Made by a program: the position numbers and the translations under genes. The notes beneath the pieces were generated by a model. The model searched no databases. It had not been told where the DNA came from and was given only the letters and a program-made list of their open reading frames with translations. A stretch of DNA of 64,000 bases from assembly GCA_913776825.1 (NCBI GenBank), contig CAJYPV010000022.1, positions 310,001 through 374,000 of the forward strand, written 5' to 3'. This document shows positions 57,187 through 64,000 of the stretch, piece after piece (position 1 is the stretch's first letter; each line of letters opens with the position of its first letter). The DNA is from Burkholderiaceae bacterium. Lineage in GTDB: Bacteria; Pseudomonadota; Gammaproteobacteria; Burkholderiales; Burkholderiaceae_C.

Positions 57187-58287
57187 ATGCTGAAGCCGAC
57201 CTCGGTCGGCGTGGGCTGGCGCCAGCGGCATTACCGCGAGGTGATGGAGGCCGCCGACGTCGATCCAGCGGGCGACGGACCGTCGCGGTCGCCCGCTGGG
57301 CTTCGGCCGGTGCTCGGTGCGGACTTCCTGGAGGTCCACACCGAGAACTTCCTGGCGCCCGGCGGCGCCGCGCGCCAGATGTTGCTGGAGGCCTCGGCCC
57401 GCCATCCGATCAGCCTGCACGGCGTGGGATTGGGGCTGGGATCGGCCTGCGGCCTGGATGCGCGCCACCTGCGCCGCGTGCGGGAGCTGGCGGATCTCGT
57501 CCGGCCGGCGTTGATGTCGGAACACGCCTGCTTCTCTCGGGCGCTGTGGCAGGGTCAGGTCATGCATGCGCAGGATCTGCTGCCCTTGCCCTTCAGCGCG
57601 GCCAGCCTGGCGTTGCTGGCGGACCAGGTCCAGCGCGCCCAGGATGTGCTGGGACGGCGGCTGTTGATCGAGAACCTGAGCGCTTGCGTGGCCTGGGCGG
57701 ACGATCACATCCCGGAGCCCGAGTTCTTCAATCTGCTGGCCCAGCGCGCCGGTTGCGGCTTGCTGCTGGACCTGAACAACCTGGTGGTGAATGCGCTGAA
57801 TGGCGTCGTGCCGGCGGAGGGCGCGGCGCTCGATGGGCGTGGTCAGGCGTTGGATGCGGGCGCCGCTGGTGTTCGCCCGGATGCGCCCACTGGCGCGCAA
57901 CGCGAAGACGCCGAGGCGACGGCGCTGCAGTCCGCCTGTGCCTGGGTGGATGCCATCGATCCGGCCATCGTGGGCGAGATTCATCTGGCCGGTCATCTGG
58001 AACGCGACGGTCTGGTGATCGATGACCACGGCAGCCGAGTCTGCGCGCAGGTGTGGCGGCTGGATGCCCATGCGCTTCGGCAGATCGGACCGAGGCCGAC
58101 GCTCATCGAATGGGACAACGACGTGCCGGCCTGGTCGGTGCTGATGCAGGAGGTGGCGCAAGCGCGGGCGGCCCGGGCGATGGGTGCGCCGGGGGAGGCG
58201 TGCGAGACGCCCTCTCGGTCGCGATTCGTCGAGTCGCGCGTCGAGACGGACGATGTGGAGAGGCTGGCGATGGGAGCCGCGACATGA
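57187..58287 (+). CDS. bufB: DUF692 MNIO-family peptide-modifying enzyme (BufB)
   Basis: The protein has 366 residues from ATG at 57187. A GTG at 57172, overlapping the bufA1 stop as GTGA and preceded by AAAGGG, is a serious alternative. It has a TIM-barrel fold of multinuclear non-heme iron oxidases; candidate metal ligands lie in FLEVHTENF, PISLHGVGLGLGS, MSEHACFS, LLIENLSA, LLLDLNNLVVNA, GEIHLAGH and LIEWDND. It is longer than the usual 280-300 residues because of an Ala/Gly-rich insertion near 215-250 and a C-terminal extension. It would oxidise cysteines of the adjacent precursor. The stop overlaps bufC (ATGA). Confidence 0.92.
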   Translation: MLKPTSVGVGWRQRHYREVMEAADVDPAGDGPSRSPAGLRPVLGADFLEVHTENFLAPGGAARQMLLEASARHPISLHGVGLGLGSACGLDARHLRRVRELADLVRPALMSEHACFSRALWQGQVMHAQDLLPLPFSAASLALLADQVQRAQDVLGRRLLIENLSACVAWADDHIPEPEFFNLLAQRAGCGLLLDLNNLVVNALNGVVPAEGAALDGRGQALDAGAAGVRPDAPTGAQREDAEATALQSACAWVDAIDPAIVGEIHLAGHLERDGLVIDDHGSRVCAQVWRLDAHALRQIGPRPTLIEWDNDVPAWSVLMQEVAQARAARAMGAPGEACETPSRSRFVESRVETDDVERLAMGAAT

Positions 58288-59336
58288 CGCCGTCCAACAT
58301 GACCCGCGACGCTTCGACCTCATCGACCTCATCGACCTCATCGTCGTTCCAGGCGGACGACCCGGCCGCAGTGATCGGGGAGAGGCAACGCCCCGACCTT
58401 GCCGCATTGGCTGATGACCAGCAGCGCTTCATGGCGGTCTTGCGAGCCGGACCGCGCGAGGATCTTCGAGCCGTTGCGCCGCAGGGGCTGAGCGCCTTGC
58501 CGGGCGTGCGCGGCGGTCTGGCGCGAGCGCTGACGGCCTATCGGCTCAATGCCTGTGCGCTGGCGGAGCGCAGCCTGGCGGCGGTCTATCTGCGGTTGCA
58601 AGCGTGTCTGGCGGATGAGCAGCCGGGCGGGTTCGCGGCGCTGGCCTGGTCCTGCTGGCGACGGGCCGGGCCTGTCGAAGCCGATCTCGCCGAATGGGGC
58701 GAAGGGCTCATCGACGCACTGGCCGAGTCCGAAGTCACTCAAGGATCGCCGGCCTGGTGGACCGATCTGGCGCGGGTCGAGTGGGCGTGGCATGTCTGCG
58801 AGCAGCAGGTGACCGGCTCGGCGTTCGACATGACCTCGCTGAGCCTGCTGTCGTGCGAGGAGCCCGACCGCCTGCGACTGCAACTCGCCGACGGCGTGCA
58901 GTGGGTGACGGTGCGTGAGGCGACGGTCTCATCGGTCTTGCATGCACTCGCGCTGAATGAACCTGCCGGGCCGCAGGGTAGGGCGCGCGCCACAGGTCAG
59001 GACATCGAGCTCGCGAGTCAAGCGCGCGACGGGGACGCGGTCGACATCAGCCATGCCAATGCCAATGCCGATGCTGGCGCGGATGCCGATGCCGATGCCG
59101 ATGCCTCGACGGACATCCGCGCCGTCCTCATCTGGCGAGACGGATGGCGCGCCCTTGCCTGGCCGTTGTCGGGCGCGGAGATGCGCTGGATGGCGTCTCT
59201 CCAGCGCGGGGATCGCCTCGGCGACGCCCTCACGCAAGCGGATGCCGACTTTGATTTCAGCGCGTGGCTGACGGCAGCGCTCCAGCACGGCTGGTTGGCG
59301 GCCGTGGTGCGCGCGGACGCTCGCGATGAATCCTGA
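58284..59336 (+). CDS. bufC: DUF2063 partner protein of the MNIO enzyme (BufC)
   Basis: The protein has 350 residues from ATG at 58284, overlapping the bufB stop. After a Ser/Thr-repeat start (SSTSSTSS, coded by three 9-base repeats) comes the DUF2063 N-terminal domain (residues about 35-150: DLAALADDQQRFMAVLRAG, LARALTAYRLNACALAERSL), which in relatives delivers the precursor to the DUF692 enzyme. The C-terminal half is divergent and includes an Ala/Asp/Asn repeat (ADADADADA) before a final conserved-looking part (AVLIWRDGWRALAWPLSGAE). Both low-complexity tracts are unusual. Confidence 0.88.
   Translation: MTPSNMTRDASTSSTSSTSSSFQADDPAAVIGERQRPDLAALADDQQRFMAVLRAGPREDLRAVAPQGLSALPGVRGGLARALTAYRLNACALAERSLAAVYLRLQACLADEQPGGFAALAWSCWRRAGPVEADLAEWGEGLIDALAESEVTQGSPAWWTDLARVEWAWHVCEQQVTGSAFDMTSLSLLSCEEPDRLRLQLADGVQWVTVREATVSSVLHALALNEPAGPQGRARATGQDIELASQARDGDAVDISHANANADAGADADADADASTDIRAVLIWRDGWRALAWPLSGAEMRWMASLQRGDRLGDALTQADADFDFSAWLTAALQHGWLAAVVRADARDES
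58314..58340. repeat. Three tandem copies of TCGACCTCA at the start of bufC
   Basis: Perfect 9-base units lie at 58314, 58323 and 58332, in frame, encoding repeated Ser-Thr-Ser. They resemble in length and TCGA core the 9-base repeat at the start of dapE. Confidence 0.85.
59082..59105. repeat. Four tandem copies of GATGCC inside bufC
   Basis: The hexamers are uninterrupted and in frame, encoding Asp-Ala. They are preceded by degenerate AATGCC/GATGCT units from about 59053. Confidence 0.85.
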
Positions 59337-59418
59337 CCGTTGGCGGATTGCACGTCAGGTCGACGCCAAACCCCAAACGCCAAACGCCAATCTTCACGTT
59401 CTCCAGGGAGACAGATTC

Positions 59419-59991
59419 ATGAACACCCCCACGATCGCGGCACAGCGCGCGCTGGCCCCATCCACCGAGCAAGCCATCCATCAAGCCGCCGATCGGGCCC
59501 CCGGATGGCGCGACTGGTTGAAGGTCTTCATCGACCCAGGCCTGCGGCATCCCAGTCGTCTGGCCGGCGCCACGGACACCGTGGTGAGCACCGCGCAGGC
59601 GCTGGGCGCGCTGGCGGCACGTGGCTTGGTCGCGCACGCCTTCTTCTTGTCCGGGTTGACCAAGCTGCGCGACTGGGACATCACCCTGGCGCTGTTTGAG
59701 GACGAATATCACGTCCCGCTGCTGACGCCGGAATGGGCCGCCTGGATGGGCACGGGCGGCGAATTGCTGCTGCCGGTGCTGCTGGTGTTGGGTTTGGGCG
59801 GTCGCTTCGCGGCGTTGGGGCTCAGCGTCGTCAACCTGGTCGCCGTGCTCAGTCTGTCGGAGATCGCGCCGGCGGCGTTGCTGCAGCATCAGCTGTGGGG
59901 CGCGCTGCTGATCGCGCTGGCGCTGTATGGACCAGGTCGCCTGTCGGTGGATGCCTGGAGCGCGTGGCGCGCTTCGCGGCGTGGTGCGTGA
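59419..59991 (+). CDS. DoxX-family membrane protein of the bufferin-type operon
   Basis: The protein has 190 residues from ATG at 59419 (AGGGAG upstream). After about 70 polar residues there are four hydrophobic segments, starting with GLVAHAFFLSGLTKLRDWD (the DoxX signature of a helix ending in sgxxKl), then GELLLPVLLVLGLGGRFAALGLSVV and QLWGALLIALALYGPGR. DoxX proteins are inner-membrane proteins, often in redox or sulfur contexts. DoxX genes are a frequent fourth member of DUF2282-DUF692-DUF2063 operons. It begins 82 bases after bufC. Confidence 0.9.
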   Translation: MNTPTIAAQRALAPSTEQAIHQAADRAPGWRDWLKVFIDPGLRHPSRLAGATDTVVSTAQALGALAARGLVAHAFFLSGLTKLRDWDITLALFEDEYHVPLLTPEWAAWMGTGGELLLPVLLVLGLGGRFAALGLSVVNLVAVLSLSEIAPAALLQHQLWGALLIALALYGPGRLSVDAWSAWRASRRGA

Positions 59992-60227
59992 TCTCGGTTG
60001 CGCGCGGGTCGGTCGTCGATCGATCAGCAATCGATCAACGCATCCATCCACGCGCTGCTCAGGACGCGGCTCGGAACGACGCGGACAGCGCCGCAAACCA
60101 CGCCGCTGAGCACATCGCAGCGCCTCCGATCGACCGAAGCCCCGCCGGCCGCGGCGGGCGAAGTTGACCGATCGCGATCGCGCTCAGCCCGGCGGCCTCG
60201 TCGAGGCGCGCCGGGCGGTCAGGCGCT

Positions 60228-61130
60228 TTACTCGCGGGGACGGAAGGTGATGATCATCACCTTCGGCACGGTGCCATCGGTGTCGCGCGGCAGCACTTCG
60301 GTCTTGTCCAGCGCGCGCAGCACCGCATTGTCGAAGTCCTCCAGCCCGCTGGATTTGACGATCTTGCGGGCCACGATCGTGCCGTCCGGCGCGGCGCGGA
60401 CTTCCACCTCGGCTTCCGGGTTGGCGGCGCCGCCCGGGTCGTTGTAGACGATGTTCGGACGCACCCGCGCCTTGATGCGGCCGGCATAGTTGGCCGACGG
60501 CCCGGAGCTCTTCTGCGCGGAACCGGTCGCGTTCGGCGCCCCGGTGGCGCCGGCCATGCCTGCCATTCGCTGCAGGTTTTCCTGTCGCAGCTTCTCCCGC
60601 TGCGCATCAGCGTCGCGCTTGGCCTTCTCCTGCTTGGCGGCGTCGTCCTTCTTCGCCTGCTCCTGCTTGCGCTCGGCGTCCTTGCGGTCGCGCTCCTTCT
60701 TGTCGGCCTCGTCCTTCTTTTGCTGCTCGAGCTTGCGCTTCTTTTCTTCCGCGTCGCGCAGCTCCTGCTCTTCCTTCTGCTTGCGCTCCTTGGCCTTGGC
60801 GATGGCGATCTCGGCATCGCGCTGGGCCTGGATCTCTTCGCGGGTCGGCTCCTGAGGCTTGGGCGGCTCGGGCTTGGGCGTGGGTTTGGGCTCGACCGGG
60901 GTTTCCGGAGGCAGCTGTTCCTTCGGCGCGGCGGCCTGCGGAATCGCGGACCAGAGCTCCGCTTCCAGCGCTGGCGTCGGCGCCGAGCGCCAGTTCACGC
61001 CAAAGCTCAGCGCCGCCACCAGCAGGATGTGGGCGACGATCGCGAAGCCGAAACCACGCCCCAGGCCAGGGGCGGGCGGTGGTCGCAACAGATCGCGGTC
61101 AGGGGGGAATCGGGAGGCCAGGGTGCTCAT
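60228..61130 (-). CDS. tolA: TolA, cell-envelope integrity protein
   Basis: The protein has 300 residues. A single membrane helix lies near residues 25-47 (GFGFAIVAHILLVAALSFGV). A Pro/Lys/Glu-rich stretch (TPVEPKPTPKPEPPKPQEP) and a long Lys/Glu/Ala/Asp helix (about 95-200) span the periplasm, and the C-terminal TonB/TolA-like domain (VRPNIVYNDPGG, EVEVRAAPDGTIVARKIVKS) contacts outer-membrane partners. It belongs to the Tol-Pal system for outer-membrane invagination at division. It lies 36 bases after tolR. tolB and pal, usually next, are absent here. Confidence 0.94.
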   Translation of the reverse strand: MSTLASRFPPDRDLLRPPPAPGLGRGFGFAIVAHILLVAALSFGVNWRSAPTPALEAELWSAIPQAAAPKEQLPPETPVEPKPTPKPEPPKPQEPTREEIQAQRDAEIAIAKAKERKQKEEQELRDAEEKKRKLEQQKKDEADKKERDRKDAERKQEQAKKDDAAKQEKAKRDADAQREKLRQENLQRMAGMAGATGAPNATGSAQKSSGPSANYAGRIKARVRPNIVYNDPGGAANPEAEVEVRAAPDGTIVARKIVKSSGLEDFDNAVLRALDKTEVLPRDTDGTVPKVMIITFRPRE

Positions 61131-61166
61131 CGCTGGGGATTCATCGCAAGGGGCTCGGCGCCGGAC

Positions 61167-61604
<438 letters not shown>

Positions 61605-61628
61605 GGCGGTGGTCTCCGTGGCGCTCGA

Positions 61629-62321
61629 TCAGCGCGCCGCGGCCGGCGCAGGCTGGCCGGCGTTACGCTGCAGGATGTTGGAGAACTCTTCGATGAAGGT
61701 TTCCAGCGTGATGGCATTGCGGTCGATCTGGCGCGCGAAGCGGTTGTAGGCCAGCACCGCCGGAATCGCGGCGAACAGACCGATCGCCGTGGCGACCAGC
61801 GCTTCGGCAATGCCGGGGGCGACCGTCGCCAGCGTGACCTGGGTCAGATTGGACAGGCCGACGAAGGCATGCATGATCCCCCAGATGGTGCCGAACAGGC
61901 CGACATACGGCGACACCGAGCCGACCGAGGCCAGGAAGGACAGGTGCGATTCCATCGCATCCAGCTCGCGCTGGTAGCTGGCGCGCATGGCGCGACGGGC
62001 GCCATCCAGCAGACCGCTGGTCTCGGTGACGCGCTTCTCACGCAGCTTCAGGAATTCCCGCATGCCGGAGGCGAAGATGCGTTCCAGCGGAGCGCCGTCC
62101 GCGCGGTTGGACACGCTGTTGAACAGATCGTTGAGGTTCTTGCCGGACCAGAATTCCTGTTCGAAGGATTCATTGCTGGCCTTGATGCGGCCCAGCGAGA
62201 TCAGCTTGCTGAAGATCACGCTCCAGCTGGCCAGCGACACCAGCAGCAGGGCGGCGATCACCAGCTGCACCGTGAGGCTGGCGTGCGCGATCAGGGAGAT
62301 GATGGAGAGGTCTTGGTTCAT
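61629..62321 (-). CDS. tolQ: TolQ, MotA/TolQ/ExbB proton-channel protein
   Basis: The protein has 230 residues with three membrane helices: about 15-35 (LTVQLVIAALLLVSLASWSV), about 135-160 (VGLFGTIWGIMHAFVGL) and about 170-195 (GIAEALVATAIGLFAAIPAVLAYN). The MotA_ExbB core motif GIAEALVATAIGLFAAIPAV is intact. It forms the Tol motor with TolR and is the first gene of the tolQ-tolR-tolA transcript. Confidence 0.96.
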   Translation of the reverse strand: MNQDLSIISLIAHASLTVQLVIAALLLVSLASWSVIFSKLISLGRIKASNESFEQEFWSGKNLNDLFNSVSNRADGAPLERIFASGMREFLKLREKRVTETSGLLDGARRAMRASYQRELDAMESHLSFLASVGSVSPYVGLFGTIWGIMHAFVGLSNLTQVTLATVAPGIAEALVATAIGLFAAIPAVLAYNRFARQIDRNAITLETFIEEFSNILQRNAGQPAPAAAR

Positions 62322-62679
62322 GGATGCAAGGTGATCGAGAGGATCAGACAGGATCGGGCGGGACCGACAAGAACGTGGGGCGAAAAATCGGGTGACCGTG
62401 TGGACGAGGCGCCTGACAGCCGCTCAGCGGAGGCTTCACCTGATCGCTCAGGCAAAAGCACCACGCCAACGCGTCCAGCCCAGGGCAACGGATGCGCCTG
62501 CCCTTTCCGACTGGCCATCCGCGCGCGGGGGCGAGTATGGGTCATCGGCGGCCGTCCGGCGCGGTCGGTGTGCTTCTGCCGTGTTTCGGCGGTGCGTTTG
62601 TGTGCCGGCCCCGTGGCCGAACCGCATGGACGTCGGGCGAAAGGGCAGCGGTCGAGCGCGGGGACTGGCCGCATCGGCG
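62322..62679. other. Gene-free spacer between ybgC and tolQ
   Basis: About 360 bases. One minus-strand frame (62318-62683) is open throughout but is Arg/Pro/Ala-rich, lacks any recognisable domain and reads like codon-bias noise. The region should contain the tolQRA promoter. In many proteobacteria ybgC and tolQ nearly touch. Confidence 0.5.
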
Positions 62680-63123
62680 TCAAGTCTGCAACGCTTGCAG
62701 GATGCGTGCCGGGATGCGCGCGGGCTTCAGGCTGGCCGCATCCACGCAGCCGATCCGGATGCGGCCTTCGGTCAGCAACTGGTCACCGCGCCAGACCTGC
62801 TGGTCGAAGGTGAGGCTGACGCGACCGATGTCGGTCGGATGGACGGTGATGCGCAGCCAGTCGTCCAGGCGCGCCGGCGCCAGATAACGCAGCGCGGTGT
62901 CGCTGACCACGAACATCAGCGCCTCATCACGGCGCAGGGCTTCCTGCTCGAAGCCCAGGCCGCGCAACCATTCGGTGCGGGCGCGCTCCATGAATTTCAG
63001 ATAGTTGGCATAGAACACCACGCCGCCGGCGTCGGTGTCTTCCCAATAGATGCGCAGCTCATGCTGGAACGCGGGCAGCGCCGCAGCAGGCGCCGACAGC
63101 GGGGCGAGGTCGTGGGTAGTCAT
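62680..63123 (-). CDS. ybgC: Tol-Pal-associated acyl-CoA thioesterase YbgC
   Basis: This hotdog-fold 4-hydroxybenzoyl-CoA-thioesterase-type enzyme has 147 residues from ATG at 63123. The signature IYWEDTDAGGVVFYANYLKFMERARTEWL contains the catalytic Asp in EDTDAGG and the family Tyr-Ala-Asn-Tyr. The C-terminal strands include RVSLTFDQQVWRGDQLLTEG. It hydrolyses acyl-CoA or acyl-ACP and is conventionally encoded next to tolQ. The first 18 residues are an Ala/Pro-rich lead. It starts 5 bases before the end of the aminotransferase gene and is probably co-transcribed with it. Confidence 0.95.
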   Translation of the reverse strand: MTTHDLAPLSAPAAALPAFQHELRIYWEDTDAGGVVFYANYLKFMERARTEWLRGLGFEQEALRRDEALMFVVSDTALRYLAPARLDDWLRITVHPTDIGRVSLTFDQQVWRGDQLLTEGRIRIGCVDAASLKPARIPARILQALQT

Positions 63124-63128
63124 TTCCG

Positions 63129-64000
63129 TCACTGCCGCAGGGCGTCCAGCCGCACGCGGATCCGCGACAGCGCATCGCGCAGGTCTTCGGTGCTGCTGGA
63201 GAAGGACAGCCGCAGGAACCGCTCGCCGAATGCGGGACCGAAGTCGCGGCCCGGCGTCAGTGCCACCTGCGCATGCTGCATCAGGTCCATGCACAGATCC
63301 CAGCTCGACAGGCCGGTGCCGGAGGCCGACGCATCCGCCCAGACATAGAACGCGCCATCAGGAACGATCGGGACCGGCAGGCCCATCGCCTGCAGCGCCG
63401 GGACGACCAGGTCGCGCCGCTGCTGCAGCGTCTGGCGACGGCGTTCATATTCCGCCAGTGATTCAGGCTCGAAGCACGCCAGCGCCGCTTGCTGTGCGAT
63501 GGTGGATGGGCAGATGTAGAGGTTCTGCGCCAGCTTCTCGACGGCGGGCACCAGCGCATGGGGCAACACCAGCCAGCCCAGCCGCCAGCCGGTCATGCCG
63601 AAGTATTTGGAGAAGCTGTTGATGGAGATGAGGTCGTCGCCTAGCGTCAGCGCGCTGCGGCGATAGCGGTCGTCATAGCTGAGCGGCTGATAGATCTCAT
63701 CGACCAGCGTCACCCCGCCGCGTTCCCGCACGAAGGCGTGGATGCGCGCCAGCTCGTCGGGGGCGATGGAGGTGCCGGTCGGATTGCTGGGCGAGGCCAG
63801 CAAGACCCCCCGGCTGCGCTCGTTCCAGTGCGCCTGCAACTGATCGAGCGAGAGCTGGAAGCGCTGCTCGGCGCTGGAAGCAAGCAAGCGCGGCGTGGCA
63901 TCGACGGCCGCGACGAAATGCCGGTTGCAGGGATAGCTGGGATCCGGCATCAGCACCTCGTCCCCCGCTTCGAACAAGGCCAGGCAGGCCAGTTGGAGCG
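63129..64000 (-). CDS. PLP-dependent class I/II aminotransferase, 5' end outside window
   Basis: About 290 C-terminal residues are present; the reading frame is open to the window edge (LQLACLALFEAGDEVLMPDP), so the N-terminal part is missing. Recognisable parts are the SPSNPTGTSIAPDEL motif, the cofactor Asp/Tyr region TLVDEIYQPLSY and the Schiff-base lysine in INSFSKYFGMTGWRLGWLV. The substrate-binding Arg is in FLRLSFSSS. It is a type Ia aminotransferase (aspartate/alanine/DAP-type group); the exact substrate cannot be assigned. Confidence 0.93.
   Translation of the reverse strand, partial: LQLACLALFEAGDEVLMPDPSYPCNRHFVAAVDATPRLLASSAEQRFQLSLDQLQAHWNERSRGVLLASPSNPTGTSIAPDELARIHAFVRERGGVTLVDEIYQPLSYDDRYRRSALTLGDDLISINSFSKYFGMTGWRLGWLVLPHALVPAVEKLAQNLYICPSTIAQQAALACFEPESLAEYERRRQTLQQRRDLVVPALQAMGLPVPIVPDGAFYVWADASASGTGLSSWDLCMDLMQHAQVALTPGRDFGPAFGERFLRLSFSSSTEDLRDALSRIRVRLDALRQ

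Noticed and set aside
62318..62683. 121-codon frame between ybgC and tolQ
   Set aside because: Arg/Pro-rich, no domain, overlaps the start of tolQ and the end of ybgC in a way a real gene here would be unlikely to do.

Overview
This is a GC-rich chromosomal segment from a betaproteobacterium, most likely order Burkholderiales near the Roseateles/Rubrivivax/Leptothrix group. That placement is inferred from protein families and gene order (smc-zipA, ligA, dapC/D/E, tolQRA, LexA with CTG-N10-CAG operators); no database search was run. Most of the window is dense housekeeping DNA with many 4-base ATGA/GTGA stop-start overlaps. No IS element, transposase, CRISPR array or rRNA was found.

Layout. 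1-300: 3' half of tRNA-Glu, a complete tRNA-Asp and an intrinsic terminator. 818-4182: a Cdd1-like HhH protein and lexA, two tandem LexA boxes, a divergent asparaginase with a TTG start, and an ohrR-ohr peroxide module with a palindromic operator. 4232-13259 (minus strand): lysine/peptidoglycan genes dapC, dapD and dapE with a PilU-type ATPase between dapD and dapE, then prmB and the ABC-F gene yheS, plus a SET-domain protein and queF. 13484-18341: smc and zipA.

18342-43392 lies between zipA and ligA, genes that are normally close together in this order. It holds a chemoreceptor, a bacterial NHEJ pair (ku, ligD), a very large double-kinase hybrid sensor divergent from sixA, a DUF4019 secreted protein, a CNNM/CBS membrane protein, a lone HerA-like ATPase, and a complete-looking R64/BFP-type (type IVb) pilus operon read right to left from the pilin: pilS, pilL/tcpQ, pilN, pilO, pilP, pilQ, pilR, pilT-type transglycosylase. 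The pilus block looks less GC-rich than its flanks (one hand-counted line: 58% at 36301-36360, against 65-73% in lines from smc and waaA).

43417-55699: ligA; a translationally coupled alkylation-repair operon (Ada-AlkA fusion, Ogt) with an EamA transporter; a phosphomannomutase/phosphoglucomutase coupled to waaA; an orphan GspE/PilB-type ATPase with several MshEN-like repeats; and pcp. 55791-59991: an extracytoplasmic-type sigma factor with a zinc-finger anti-sigma partner, divergent from a bufferin-type operon (DUF2282 precursor, DUF692 MNIO enzyme, DUF2063 partner, DoxX). This is the most distinctive biosynthetic system here. 60228-64000: tolQ, tolR and tolA without adjacent tolB/pal, ybgC, and the 3' part of an aminotransferase gene.

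Recurring theme: several proteins (DapE, Ku, LigD, Ogt, BufC) carry low-complexity extensions or linkers, some of them built from short in-frame tandem repeats.
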